This document shows, one piece after another, positions 11,290 to 22,637 of a stretch of DNA of 64,000 nucleotides; the first letter of the stretch is position 1, and every line of letters begins with the position of its first letter. The stretch lies in the NCBI GenBank assembly GCA_965178125.1, contig OZ237770.1:496001-560000 (forward strand), read 5' to 3'. The stretch comes from Bilabrum cf. latius (lineage: Eukaryota; Bigyra: Bicosoecida; Bigyra; Bicosoecida). The notes beneath the pieces were generated by a model that was not told the DNA's origin, searched no databases, and saw only the letters and a program-made list of their open reading frames with translations. Made by a program: the position numbers and the translations under genes.

Positions 11290-12057
11290 ACCATGGCATC
11301 GTACTGCTGCTACACGGTCACCGGTCTTTGACCATCTACCGCATCCGCAGCGGTCCCCTTTGGTGCACCAGCACCGGAGGCTGCCCCTGCGCGTGCTCCG
11401 TCCCCCTCCTCCTCCCCCTCCCCCGCCCCGGCCTCTGCTCCCGCCCCGGCCTCCGTTGCATCCATTTTCGCATAAAATGCGTGGATTGTAGCAATTTCAT
11501 CAGTATCCTCGCTTCGAACTGGAATCTTCTTGGCCTTGCAAAGGGTCAACATGGCTTCATCAGTCGCCCCCGGCACCCCGCCTGCCTGCCCGGCGCCGGG
11601 GGTCCACCAGCTTGAGCACGTCTCCCTCGCCGTTGATCCACATGACACCAGTAGTTGTATGTGTACAGCCCCCCGCTTCAACATTGAAAGCTTGGCGTTC
11701 CTTTCCAGATGACTAGCTCCCTGTCCGCGGATCCGTCCTCCCTTTGTTGTTCCAGGACTTGATGGTGCTCTTGCTCTCCAGGATGACGCCTGACTCGTCG
11801 ACGTTGTGCTACCAACGTGGAGTAATTCCGAATTCCTTGCACATACGCTTGAACCAAATTATCCATCCAACTATTTGAGCGCAGGACAGGCCCGCATGTC
11901 CTTTGTCCAGGGTACCAGGTAGCTGCAAGGACAAGCCATTCCGAGCGCTCCTGAGGTGGCGGCGGACCCACGCATCTCTTACCAGGTTACAATCAGATGT
12001 CGATCTTCCTGCCGCTTTAAATGCCCCTTCAGTGCGTAGTTGAAAGTATCGTGCCAT
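11290..12057 (-). pseudogene. pogo/Tigger-like DDE transposase fragment
   Basis: Read on the minus strand, about 250 residues in at least two frames show an N-terminal TSDCNLVRDAWVRRHLRSAR block, then LPGTLDKGHAGLS, an aromatic-rich helix (QIVGWIIWFKRM), and ITPRW-X-HNVDESGV where X is TAG. The Asn-Val-Asp-Glu-Ser-Gly piece resembles the first catalytic Asp block of CENP-B/pogo-type DDE transposases (N-x-D-E-x-G). A second TAG follows near 11713 before a GKERQAFNVEAGG segment. Downstream the frame degenerates into an Ala/Gly/Glu-rich run. The element is broken; no ends were identified. Family assignment rests on one motif and general shape. Confidence 0.4.
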
Positions 12058-12690
12058 TTATGTGACCTGTTTTACCGTGTAAAATACCCCGCAACGGATC
12101 ATTCTACGAGCTGCAACACAAGCTCCTTCTCCGCGAATGTAGATACCAGTGGCTTCCGTCCTGGAGGTGGAGGTGGGTACTGCAGCTACATATACTTGTT
12201 GACTGTCATCCTGGAGGCCGGTACCCTCATCTTATTAACACTCGGTGGATGTCCGGGTGCGAAAAGTGCAGCTTATGTCTTGGCAGTCTGCAAAGGTACC
12301 ACTTGCACATTTTTCGAAGCCTTGCTGGTGTAGCGGCATCCGTCTACTAGATAACATCTATATTTCAAACATATGTACCCCTTAATGGTAGGTAAGCATC
12401 GATGAGAAGCCTGTGCAAACCGCACACAATTGCGTCGTCCACAATCCCGAGTACGATACACAGCAAATTACCCACCGCCGCAAATGCCTACAGCAACACA
12501 GGCGGGTTTAGACGCTAAACTAGATATATTTGCTTCAGCAAGGCAGTATCTGCGTCAGACAAGTCCTCCATTGGCCAGGAATTAGGTCTTGACAACTCGT
12601 TTCAGCTCCGAATCATGCATATTATACAGTGCAGTTATCAGGTGCTAAAGTTAATAAATGCTAAAGTTAAGTCAGGTGCTCTAGTAACGA
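12058..12690. other. Intergenic, nothing recognised
   Basis: No supported gene or RNA. The right end (12680-12740) contains AGTAACGAGCACC and a GCCGCC run that match 6200-6240 just upstream of the first surface-protein gene. It is therefore the original 5' flank of cassette B, now displaced from it by the element at 12752-14722. Confidence 0.45.
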
Positions 12691-12751
12691 GCACCTGGCG
12701 CCGCCGCCGCCGCCGGCCGCGGCCGCGGCGCGGCGCCGACCTCTCGCGAAA

Positions 12752-14722
12752 AGGGGGCACAGAGGGGGGCACAGAGGGGGCCCAGACCCCCCAGACCCTA
12801 CCCATCTGTGCCCCCCCCCTCTATCTCGGCCAATACTTGGAATTAAATCAAACTAAGGGCACCAATGGACTTGTCTCGACGAGTAGAGTCGTCTAGCATC
12901 GTCGGGGTGGGCAGCCCGGCGAATTCCGCGCACCTCTTAAAAACACACACTACCACGCCAATCTGATTAATGGTCCAAAACCAGCATTTTGATATCTACT
13001 ACAATGCCGAATGGGCCAAACCAACTCAGACTGAGCAAAATATGTAATGTATTTGTATTCTATTCGTCAAGGCTCACGCATTTTCTTAGATAGGTTGTAG
13101 TTTCTGAACCACAGCGTTTACATCGTGAACTTGCCTCGTTCATGCCCATCGACTAATCAGTCAAACCCGATTTCAATCCACTCCTAGCATGTTTAATCAT
13201 CAAATTCACTGTCTTTCCCATTCTGCTGGTCCAATATCGAGTCAAATAGAGCAGGATTCCACGCATCCATATCAGCACACTGCGCGATCTGCCAGCAAGC
13301 TTGCATCAACCTGCGGAATGTTGGCATCCTATATGAATTCCTTGAGCATCGTCTTGCTGACGTCGAGGTCCAGCCGCATACGAGCTTCCAGCAATCGGCC
13401 ACTGGTAAGGAGGCTACTCCTCCTAGGGTCCGCGCCTGCCTTACCGACTGAGAACTTGCGCTCAGCCTCTGCACTAGACACTGGTTAGAGTAACACGGTC
13501 TTGATTACCCGCACTACAGCTAGCATGCTCTTGCGTGATCGGGCCATCGCCAGGGTAGATTCACTCCGCCTGTGCATGGTCACAGCACGACCTGCAGCTG
13601 CCCTGGCCTGAGAAGAACTGGAGGAGGACGACGAGAAGACGAGCCTGGCTGAGCCAATGGAGCCATGCTGCCTGCCTCACCATCGTGCTCATCACTATGC
13701 TGTCGGGCTGCCTCGTCGTGCGCTTGTCTGCATTACGCCCCTGATGCCGCCGGCTGTGGCTCAGTCGCGGCCTTCGGTCTACCCCTCTTTTCCTCAATCC
13801 TTCCGTGGTTCTTCTTATCAACTGGTTAATAACAAGCTTACTTTTCGTGGTTTTTCTCGTAGAAGTTGCCGTGTAGTCGCCACACCTCGAAAATCGCTTG
13901 GTGACTTTGCCGTCGACCGCGCACATTCCGCAAATCGTGCTGCCGTCTGGAGAACGATGGAAGAAGCAGGACGAGCTTACGGGGCCTTGAGATCTGCCTT
14001 GATCACGCGGTCTTGAGCCTTCCGCAGCAATCGCTGCAGCCTGCAGGAGATGCTCGCCGGAATGCTCCAACCTTTGGCTTCCTGCGTTCGCCTGCTGCCA
14101 TATAGTCATAATGTGCCTATTATGAATAAGCTGATGGTACGCGTCGGCCGAAGTATCCACAGAGTCGCTACTGCTGCTGCTTGCAGCCATTGAAGCAGCG
14201 TAGGCCTCACCTGGCGGGAAGTAAACGCACTCAGCAGTGACGGCTCCTGTTATAAGAGGAGACAAAAAGCTTCATATGCTGACTACGCTACCTTTGAATT
14301 GCCCGCGGTGAAGAGCACCTTCTGCTTCACAAGCTCCCGGTCGTGCCCAGCTTTCTGCATTCTGTGGCACGTTATATAAAGCAATTACCATTTATCCATG
14401 GATCAGATTGCTACTATGGTACTAATGAACAACCATGACTCATACCACCGTGTGATATTGTCTGGTAGGTACTTGGCAGAACCCTTTGAGAAATCCTGGC
14501 CCTCGCCCTCTGGATCGGATCAGGGCATCGGAACCCCTGAGGGACGTTGGGGTCGACCAAACTTCTTCTTGCTGCCATTCTTGGCTCTATCTGCCATTTT
14601 TCAAACTTATTTGGTATCTTCGGGACAGCATCACATCATCATTGGCCAGTAATATGCATTTAAGGGGGGGGCACAGGATTTCGCCTCGAAAAGGTGGTAC
14701 CTCTGTGCCCCCCCCCCCTGAG
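12752..14722 (-). mobile_element. hAT-like deletion derivative with palindromic GC ends
   Basis: Both ends contain G-run / CACAG ... CTGTG / C-run palindromes: 12752-12833 and 14661-14722. GGGGGGCACAGAGG faces inward at left and its complement faces inward at right, so the ends are inverted relative to each other. Between them, on the minus strand, lie pieces of a hAT-type transposase: a BED-finger-like start (TICGMC and KVTKRFSR, 14000-13850) and a C-terminal dimerisation-like tail (AERKFSV, near 13450). The catalytic core is missing. The flanks (12690-12740 and 14735-14780) together reconstruct the 5' flank seen once at 6205-6290, supporting an insertion into cassette B. No clear 8-bp target duplication was found. 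Confidence 0.45.
13190..14265 (-). pseudogene. hAT-type transposase remnant
   Basis: The frame 14265-13561 ends in TGA and carries a Cys-x2-Cys-containing segment (residues ~110-150) rich in Thr/Lys like a BED zinc finger linker. In another frame, near 13340-13480, there is a Ser-x-Ala-Glu-Ala-Glu-Arg-Lys-Phe-Ser block followed by RRSSLLTSGRLLEARM, resembling the hAT C-terminal dimerisation region (AERxFS). A full hAT transposase is about 600-700 residues; this is far shorter and frame-broken, so it is a remnant. Confidence 0.4.
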
Positions 14723-14777
14723 GGGTCTGCCCGGCGGCGCCGATAAAACACAATTCCACACGACCACAAAGGTTGAC

Positions 14778-16889
14778 ATGGGCGTCCGAATTTCCATGGT
14801 AGCAGTGACTGCAACCTCGGGAATACATGATTCAGCTTATACGAACTCCAACTTAGAAGGCCTTGTAGTGATTGGACGACCACAGAACCCAGGCCAGAGT
14901 GGAACCAACTACGATAATGGCTTTGCGTGCGACTTGGACGGTGGGGTCGCCTTCGACGAGAGAACGACTAAGCAGGCATGCATAGGAATGAGCAAGAATG
15001 GGAGGGGAGCTTACACCCTTTCCGGCCAGAGCGTAAACGGTGGCTCCTTTTTAGTGCGAGACGTCGTATGCGCAGCGAACCAGGGCTTCAATCCATCGCA
15101 AGGTGATACGAGCCGGCACTGCCAGTTGAATTCGGACGTATCTTCATGCTCCAACACAAATGGCATTTTCATTTCGTGCCTCCCAAACTTTTCCGGGGCA
15201 GCGGCCGACTTCCTCCAGTTCAGGCTGGCAAACGCAGCGGGAGGCACCACTGACCAGACGACCACGACCGGGACGGGCGTGCTTCAGGTGAGCGCAGCAG
15301 GCACGGACTACGCCCCCGTTTGCGATCAAGGCATCACACAAGCCACGGTGACGAAACTCTGCAGCTTCATGGGAGTCCCGGACACTGGCACCTTCAGCAC
15401 TGGCGTGACGACGGGCGGGTCATCCTCCTACGCTCTCAAAGACCTCGACTGCAGCGCGGCAAACAACGGCGGAGAGTGCGACTTCGATCGGAGGCCGGGG
15501 TGCGGAGCAGATCAGGCCGTGACAATCACGTGCGCGCTGCCCAGTCCGAGTCCCAGCCCGTCCACGTCGGCGAGCGCCAGCCCATCCACGTCGGTGAGCG
15601 CCAGCCCGTCCGCGTCGGTGAGCGCCAGCCCATCCACGTCAGTGAGCGCCAGCCCATCCACGTCGGTGAGCGCCAGCCCGTCCGCGTCGGTGAGCGCCAG
15701 CCCATCCGCGTCGGTGAGCGCCAGCCCGTCCACGTCGGTGAGCGCCAGCCCGTCCACGTCGGTGAGCCCCAGCCCGTCCACGTCGGTGAGCGCCAGCCCG
15801 TCTACGTCGGTGAGTCCCAGCCCGTCCACGTCGGTGAGCGCCAGCCCATCCACGTCGGTGAGTCCCAGCCCGTCTACGTCGGTGAGTCCCAGCCCGTCCA
15901 CGTCGGTGAGTCCCAGCCCGTCCACGTCGGTGAGCGCCAGCCCATCCACGTCGGTGAGCCCCAGCCCGTCCACATCGGTGAGCGCCAGCCCATCCACGTC
16001 GGTGAGCCCCAGCCCGTCCACATCGGTGAGCGCCAGCCCATCCACGTCGGTGAGCGCCAGCCCATCCACGTCGGTGAGCGCCAGCCCATCCACGTCGGTG
16101 AGCCCCAGCCCGTCCACGTCGGTGAGCGCCAGCCCATCATCATCCCCAGATGCAGCCGCGGCATCCCCCTCGCCCTCGGCTTCCAGCGTGCTCATCCCCG
16201 CCCTCGCACGGCTGGAGGAGCTGCCGGTGGATAGCCCCGCTCGGGCGACCACCTCGGTGGATGAAGCCGACCCCGATACCACGGTCACCTGCAGCGCTGG
16301 CTCCGGGTCGGGCGCCCTGGCCTCGGCGGACCGCCTGCTGCAGACCGAGGTGCGAGTGGTGGGTCTTGCACCCGAGCAGATCAGCTGCATGGACGTGCAG
16401 CAGCTAGTGGACGAGCTGGCGCAGGCCGCCGGTGTGGACGCGGCTGACATCGTGCTGTGGCTGCAGGACCTGAGCGGGACCCAGAGCTCCACCGAGACGG
16501 CCGTGGTGATCCAGGTGCCTGCCGACTCCCACGAGGCGGCTCAGGTGGCGCTGGGCGCGATCACGGCCGTGCTGCAGAACGAGCGTGCCCTGGCCCCGCT
16601 GCTGGCAGGTGCCCCTGTGGCCGGCGAGGAGGGCCCGGCGCTAGCGGTGTGGGCCGGTGCCAACGATCAGACGGCCACCTTCTCGGCGACCAACCCCTAC
16701 TCCGAGGGCCGGACCACCCGCGGGGATGGTGACGACGAGGACGTGGCGCCTGCCGGAGTGGCCATCTTTGCGCTGGGGGGGCTGGCCATGGTGGCCGTAG
16801 CCGCCTTCGCATACTTCGCGTGCTACAGTGGAAGGACGGCAGCTCCGGCAAAGACTAGCAACAAGGAGGCCGTGGCTGAGGGAGTATGA
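14778..16889 (+). CDS. SRCR-like / Pro-Ser-rich membrane-anchored surface protein, copy B
   Basis: Paralogue of the gene at 6275-8146, 703 residues from the equivalent Met. The two cysteine-rich domains and the C-terminal domain are nearly identical to copy A. Differences cluster near the N-terminus ([13 protein letters not shown] against [13 protein letters not shown]) and in the stalk, which is about 80 residues longer because of extra 24-bp units. The transmembrane helix ([19 protein letters not shown]) is at ~660-683. It ends at TGA with no TAG. The frame is open upstream to 14694, but that part encodes only element-end sequence, so the start at 14778 is preferred by comparison with copy A. 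A signal peptide exon is again not visible. Near-identity implies a recent duplication or gene conversion. Confidence 0.65.
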   Translation: MGVRISMVAVTATSGIHDSAYTNSNLEGLVVIGRPQNPGQSGTNYDNGFACDLDGGVAFDERTTKQACIGMSKNGRGAYTLSGQSVNGGSFLVRDVVCAANQGFNPSQGDTSRHCQLNSDVSSCSNTNGIFISCLPNFSGAAADFLQFRLANAAGGTTDQTTTTGTGVLQVSAAGTDYAPVCDQGITQATVTKLCSFMGVPDTGTFSTGVTTGGSSSYALKDLDCSAANNGGECDFDRRPGCGADQAVTITCALPSPSPSPSTSASASPSTSVSASPSASVSASPSTSVSASPSTSVSASPSASVSASPSASVSASPSTSVSASPSTSVSPSPSTSVSASPSTSVSPSPSTSVSASPSTSVSPSPSTSVSPSPSTSVSPSPSTSVSASPSTSVSPSPSTSVSASPSTSVSPSPSTSVSASPSTSVSASPSTSVSASPSTSVSPSPSTSVSASPSSSPDAAAASPSPSASSVLIPALARLEELPVDSPARATTSVDEADPDTTVTCSAGSGSGALASADRLLQTEVRVVGLAPEQISCMDVQQLVDELAQAAGVDAADIVLWLQDLSGTQSSTETAVVIQVPADSHEAAQVALGAITAVLQNERALAPLLAGAPVAGEEGPALAVWAGANDQTATFSATNPYSEGRTTRGDGDDEDVAPAGVAIFALGGLAMVAVAAFAYFACYSGRTAAPAKTSNKEAVAEGV
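15560..16135 (+). repeat. 24-bp coding minisatellite, about 24 units
   Basis: Same 24-bp unit as at 7050-7395, expanded, with more Pro-Ser-Pro variants (GTGAGYCCCAGCCCG) interspersed in runs, which suggests unequal exchange inside the array. Confidence 0.9.
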
Positions 16890-17366
16890 GTCCGGGCATC
16901 TTGGCGCACGATTGATTCATATCGGGTGAAGAGCAATTGTCGGATTTGGACCCACCTCCCTGCATCCGTAGGCCAGCGACTCGCTAGTTTAGATCCACGT
17001 GTGGGACACGATAGGTTACGCAGTACCTCGCAAGTGTCCTTGTGTGCAGTGGAGCACCCCTTGCGTTTTGGTCATCACATGGCTGTTGCTGGTTTCCACG
17101 TCTCGAACTGCCTCAATTTCAATCGCAAGCATTCATTTCAGCCACGGCACACCCAGGATCCAGGATAGCAGTCATGCCACCTCATGCTTGCCCCGGCACG
17201 CCACCGCCCACCCGTCTAGAGTCCGGTCAAGATCTACCCCAACGCAGGGCCCATCCAGTAGATGTTCCCTCTGTCCCGATCTGTGATGCGCACTCGGCCC
17301 ATAGCGAGGAAGGCAGCCTCCGCCGCTACCAACCACTGCCGCTGCCCCCATCCCGCCACGTCGATG

Positions 17367-18893
17367 TTATTCCACGGGAAATGGGCTGCACAGCCGTTTC
17401 CTCATCCTAAGCGCAGACCTGGCCGCCCCTCCGATCCTGTAGTACCCCTGCACCTCCTCCAGCACTCTGTACCCTTCCGAGTCGTACAGCCGCACGGCCG
17501 GGGTGTTGTCCGGCAGGCAGTGCAGTTCAATCCATTGACATTGCACCCCGCTTGTCCCCAGGTCTCCCACTTCGATGATCGCAGGAGACGCACTGCCCCC
17601 ACACTCCCTGCTACCCCCCCCTGCCCCTTCCCCCGGTCCTGCTTGCCCATCCCCTGCTGGCACACCTGCACCATCCCCTGCTTGCTTGGCAGGTACTGCA
17701 CCGGCACAGTCGTGCACTGCACTATTAGATTCGGGGGCCCGTGGTGAAGCAGAAGCAGCGGCAGACGCAGAACTGCCCTCTCCCCCACCCACCTCCCTGC
17801 CCACCTCTCTCTGCTCCTGCTCGCCCGCAGCACCCCGCCGCCCCGCCGCCCACCTCTCCCCTGCCCTCATGAGTGCCCTGGCCAGCCCCAGCCGACGGGC
17901 AGCAGGCAGCACGCACAGCGTGGTCACCACTGCCCACGGCCCCTTGGGGCGCCTGGGTGCGGGGCCCACACCCAGGCCAATGGTGGATGGAAGGTCCCCG
18001 CCGTGCCATGCACCTGGGCCGTGTCTCATGGTCTCTCTGTGTTCCTTTCTGGCCGCTTCGCTGGCCCTGGTACCTTTCTCCTCCGCATCGACATCGGTGT
18101 TGGTAATGGATGCACCCCCGCTGCCAGCACCAGCACCAGCACCTGCTCTTGCGCTGGCTCCCGAATCGCCGTCTTCTGACATGCGCTTGCTGCTCGGCCT
18201 GGCCCGCAGCACAGAGCCTTGGCTTGACTCTGACTCTACCGTAGGGGCGTTGGCCCCGCCTCCCATGCGGAGGCATGGCCTCTGACCTTCTCGCATGCGC
18301 TGCTCCCTGGCAGCTTCCCTGTCCCCATCGTGGGGGGCGGGGCCAGTCCGGGGTGCCCTCTCGTCGTGGGGAGGGGTCCACGAGGGGTCCAGCTGCAGCG
18401 CGATCCATGGGGCACACGCGCCGATCGCATCGGTCACCGCCTCGCAGCACGCATCCAACGGGCCCAGTGGGGCGGGCTGGTGGCGGCGTAGCGTCACGCA
18501 GCCCACCACGACGAATGGCGGGCCAGACTGCGGACGACGACGCATATTTCCACATGTTGACTCTTCGGTAGAATATTGCATATCCGGATGCCGGATCATA
18601 TCCTCTTGTGATCTCGGTACATTGCTTCGTGCTAGTGCCAGCGCCTCCAGTCTTGCCCGCTGGCGCGGACGGTCGTGCTCAAAAGCAGGAGGCGCGCAGG
18701 CTCTATTCTAGACTAGACTCATGTTCCAATCCGGAAATGAAACGCATGCTACAATGCAACACACATCGTCTCTTCCAGTAGCGAGGCCTTCAAAGAATCC
18801 ACTGCTGTACATGAGCGGCAACGTAGCATCAGTGACAAAGGCTACTTGCGCCATCTCCTCTGACCGCATGCGTCTAATATAAATCTTAGCCAT
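17367..18893 (-). CDS. GNAT-family N-acetyltransferase, copy B (one in-frame TAG)
   Basis: Predicted 508-residue acetyltransferase that transfers acetyl from acetyl-CoA to an amine; substrate unknown. Visible parts: N-terminal strand IYIRRMRSEEMAQVAFVTDA (residues 4-23); core strand FVVVGCVTL; motif A strand plus loop (VTTLCVLPAARRLGLARAL, Arg-x-x-Gly-x-Ala) at ~300-325; and motif B (LHCLPDNTPAVRLYDSEGY) at ~450-470. About 170 residues of Ala/Gly/Ser-rich sequence are inserted between the first strands and motif A. TAG at 18708-18710 falls between the N-terminal strand and the core in an otherwise continuous frame. The gene ends at TAA (17367-17369), the only clear TAA terminator in the window. 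It is convergent with the surface-protein gene, as in cassette A. Confidence 0.7.
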
Positions 18894-19348
18894 CGTACAC
18901 GAGCACTACTACCATAGCTCGAGGCCTGACTGTTAGGGGGATGAAGGCCGTTTGCAGGTTGCAACCGCCGATTCGGTGGAAGAGAGCACGGCATGCAACT
19001 TCAGGCAAGGAATGAATGTTGTCGGACGACGCAAGTGCCAAGAAGGCCAGAAAATAGTTGGAGCTTGCAGCTTCTAAGCTTTGGCTGCAGCATGCTGAAA
19101 TACTCGCGTAGATTGGAAGAGCACAAAACAGCATCCAACCGTTGGAGCCACTCAACGACAGTAACGACACGCAAATGCGCAAGTATCCGATGTCAGAGCA
19201 TTCACTCGGACTTGCAAGGAAAATATACGGTACGGCACAACATATTGGCCATGATCGCCGAGAGGGCCCTCGGGGCAATCGCCGAGTGTAGATCTAGCGC
19301 CCGTTTAGCGCCCACCCTCGTCGACCATCCAAAGCACGAAAGCGATCC
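18894..19348. other. Intergenic, possible divergent promoter
   Basis: Lies between the GNAT start (-) and the Ser/Gln-rich frame (+). No gene is supported. Homology to cassette A ends near 18920. It probably contains promoters for both flanking genes, but no element is recognisable. Confidence 0.4.
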
Positions 19349-22207
19349 ATGGCGCAATATCCCGAATACACTGCGTCCCGGCTTATGGCTGGTGTTGGAT
19401 CGTTGCAGTCTTCGGTCGGCTTGCCCAGCCTGTCCGGCTCACTCGTCGACTCGGAGGAACCTCCGGCACCTGCAAGTAGCTCGCCGGCGGAGGAGGCATC
19501 GCGCGTGCGACTGCCGCAAACTGAGGGTGCCACGTGGCAAAACCGCGACCGCACCAGTGCATCACAGAATCCGGCTCAGTGGCCGCCAAGAATGAAGCGA
19601 AAGTTGCCATCGAAGCGCACCAGGCTCAGGCCTGGCACCAGTGCAAGTGCAAGTGCAAGTACCAGTGCTAGTGCAAGAGGGAGGAAGGGGAAGGGGCAGC
19701 CGAAGCAGCAGAAGAGGATGGAGAATGCTAAGGCGCCCCTTTCCAGCAGACGGCCTGCTGCTGCACCCGGGAAGGGAGCAGGCCAGTCGAAGACTCGCAG
19801 TAGACCGCGCTCTGCTGTGGCTAGTCGAGCCAGGAGCAGAGCCAGGAGCAGGAGCAGGCTGGTGAGGGTGAGAATGCCAGCAGCAACGAATCGCAAGGCT
19901 GACCACCCGACAAGCTTGCGGCAGCAGCAGCAGTAGTCCGATGTACTGATACGCAAGAACAAGACGGTCAAGAAGCCGACAAAGAAGAAGGAGAAGAAGA
20001 AGAAGAAGAATGATAGCTACTAGGAGAAGCAGACTGCAGCAACAAGTCACGATCGCGGTACGTCCAGCAAGGGGACAAACACGATCGCTCGAGAAGATGC
20101 ACGCGCTCAGGTTACCTCGGACCATGCAGCAGCGACGTCATGGACCAGAGCTATGGATTCGCTCCCCACGGAGCAGGAGCAGCTTGCGAGTGATGAGCCG
20201 GCGTCAGCAGCCGTGTAGCGCACACGCATAGCTCTAGACGAACGGGGGCAGAACCTGCTTCCCCTCCCGGCCGCAATTACGAGCAATCTTGCCGCCGAGC
20301 AAGGTCGGTCTAGCTTGGATGCAGCTGCTCTGGCAGCACTGCCACCATCCACTCCAAGACATGTGCCAGAGGGCCCATCGAATCGAGCCAACCGACAAGT
20401 GTATCCCGCCGATGGCCAAGCCAAGGCCCCCCAGGTGACACCAGATCGGGGCGTGCAGTCACTTTCAGTTGCTCCTGCACCTTCTCCTTCAAGGTCCTTG
20501 CAGAGGTCCAGGGCTGGCAGACTCCGAGTCATGCACGGGACCCTTCCATCCCTTCGTAGGAGCAGTACAAAGGCAAGTCTGCGGGCCTAGCTTGGCGGGA
20601 AAGTGCAATCCCCATCGGCCTCCCAGCTACCTACCTCCAGCAGCGCCAGCCAAGCCTTCCAGATGTCACTCGCTGCCTAGCGTGATGATCCACTGCACAC
20701 AGTAGTCTCACCTGCACCTGTTATAACCAGACAAGGTGCTCTATCAGGAGGGTCACTTGCACTTGTGAGTACAGGAGCCTCGAGTGGCCCGGTGATGCGG
20801 TTAAATGGTGGGCAGGGCGTCAAGGGCATCACAGACTTGCGTTCATTTGGAGGCACGGAGCGGGTGCTACTGCGGCACGATGCCTCTGCGGTCAAGGCCC
20901 GAGGGCTGGATGCGCTATGTGGCCGAGCACGCAGGCCTCAGCTGCCTTCGGTATCCTGTGTGGACGTAGAGGGCCCCACCTTAGCCAGCGGCGCTGTTCA
21001 AACCCAAGGACCCACGCTGTAGAGTTCCGGCCGGGTGGATCTCGGACCGCGTAGCTCAAGAGGCGTACTGGATAAGTTGCATGGACCGTCTGATCGAGCA
21101 CCTGTCTACTTGAGACATGTCTCGTCCCCAATACAATCAGATCCGGATGGGGACGCAGTGAAGTCATATAAGCAGCACAGGAGGACCCCGAATCTCCAGA
21201 TGTCCAGCGTTTACCACGTGGATCGTAGAGGCGCGAGAGAAGGTGAAGCCGAGCCATCGCCTAGTCCCCTGTATAGCCCTTCCAGTGCTACTGGTGGCCA
21301 CGTCAGGCGTGGTCTCCTAGTCCGTCAAGGCGCTGCCACCACAGGAATGATGCACTCTGACCACTGGCACAGCGTAGCAAGTACGAGCGGTGCAATGGGA
21401 CATAGCTAGCTTGCTTCTCTAGGCGGTAGAAGCGAGCATGTGTCTCCAGCTAGCAAAGCTTCGCGGTCAGACGTATCGTTGCATGCACCGGATACCGCCT
21501 CAGGTGGAGATGTGCATCAGTGCTCAGCATCACGAGGTCTTGTACCAAGCTGCGGCTCTGCAGAGCCTGCTGATCCGGGGGTCATCACTCGCAATGCGCT
21601 GGGGAACCAGGAGGCTAGCTAGGAGATCCCACCTGCAGTAGTCCTTGGAGAGCTGCGGTCAAATGCAACGGCCTAGTGGATCTATCATAGATCTCAGTTA
21701 AGGCCACAACAGACGGGAATAGAGGAAGGCGTCTCGGAGGTACTGCCTGACCTGATCGCTGCAGGACAGCCAGGCAACAGCCCATTGATGCAGGACGTCC
21801 CGCTGTATGGCGGCTATGTCAATCAAGAACCTAGATATGGGAATGGTGCTAGAGTCCGCAGTGACTTTGAACATCCCACCGAAGGACACAGCGAGGCTGT
21901 CGGGCACCCCACCGAAGGACACAGCGAGGCTGTCGGGCACCCCACCGAAGGACACAGCGAGGCTGTCGGGCACCCCACCGAGGGACACAGCGAGGCTGTC
22001 GGGCACCCCACCGAGGGACACAGCGAGGCTGTCGGGCACCCCACCGAAGGGCACAGCGAGGCTGACGGGCACCCCACCGAGGGACACGGCGAGGCTGTCG
22101 GGCACCCCACCGAAGGACACAGCGAGGCTGTCGGGCATCTCACGGAAGGGCACAACGAGAAGGCAACAGGATTGGCACTGAGCATCGCAGTAGACTCGCA
22201 CTGCTGA
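19349..22207 (+). CDS. 952-codon Ser/Gln-rich low-complexity protein (nine in-frame TAG)
   Basis: One reading frame runs from ATG (19349) to TGA (22205-22207) with no TAA or TGA and nine TAG codons: 19934, 20021, 20216, 20588, 20678, 21020, 21407, 21620 and 21674. Under the standard code it breaks into small pieces. The product is disordered: Ser/Arg-rich and Lys-rich at ~80-225 (a run of lysines near residue 210), Ser/Pro/Gly-rich in the middle, and an 11-residue His-Pro-Thr-Glu-Gly-His repeat at ~840-935. No enzyme domain is visible and I do not recognise the family. Composition is steady across each TAG. It could be a nuclear or RNA-binding scaffold, but that is a guess. Confidence 0.55.
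21876..22150 (+). repeat. 33-bp coding tandem repeat, about 8 copies
   Basis: Unit GGACACAGCGAGGCTGTCGG plus GCACCCCACCGAA, 33 bp, encoding an 11-residue His/Pro/Thr/Glu/Gly/Ser/Ala/Val repeat at the C-terminal end of the Ser/Gln-rich frame. The 3-multiple period preserves the frame. Not CRISPR: the units are contiguous, without spacers. Confidence 0.9.
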
Positions 22208-22637
22208 TTGTGACCACGACGATGCTTGTTTGCGTACCGAACTACTTCGTAAGGAGCCAAGCAATTTGCAAAGCAGGTTGGCGGCCATGTTAATTGCACG
22301 GATCCGATGTGGACAAACCAACGCACAGTAGGGCTAACTAGATCCATCTAGTCGTCATCCAACTGAGATTTTAGTTTTCTGGATAATCTTACTGTCAACT
22401 ATCCCAAGAAGTCAGGGACGAAGCTGGCCGGGGCGAGAGTAGCCATCCAAAGGATGCGCACAACATCCAAGGAGCTGGCGCTTACGCAGACGGATTGTCG
22501 AACCTTGTGTCTAGCATGCTTGGGGTAGGGAGCAGGCATCGCACGTGGACGGCCACAGCTCGTGCGGGTAAACATCTCTCTCGCCGATAAATTCGAAGTC
22601 AGACGGGCAAGTATGGAACCGCATTGGCCAACTTGCA
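22208..22637. other. Intergenic between convergent genes
   Basis: About 430 bp between two TGA terminators of converging genes. Nothing else is recognised; likely 3' untranslated sequences. Confidence 0.5.

Noticed and set aside
21876-22150. CRISPR-like array
   Set aside because: The 33-bp units are contiguous without unique spacers, lie in a coding frame, and the genome is eukaryotic.
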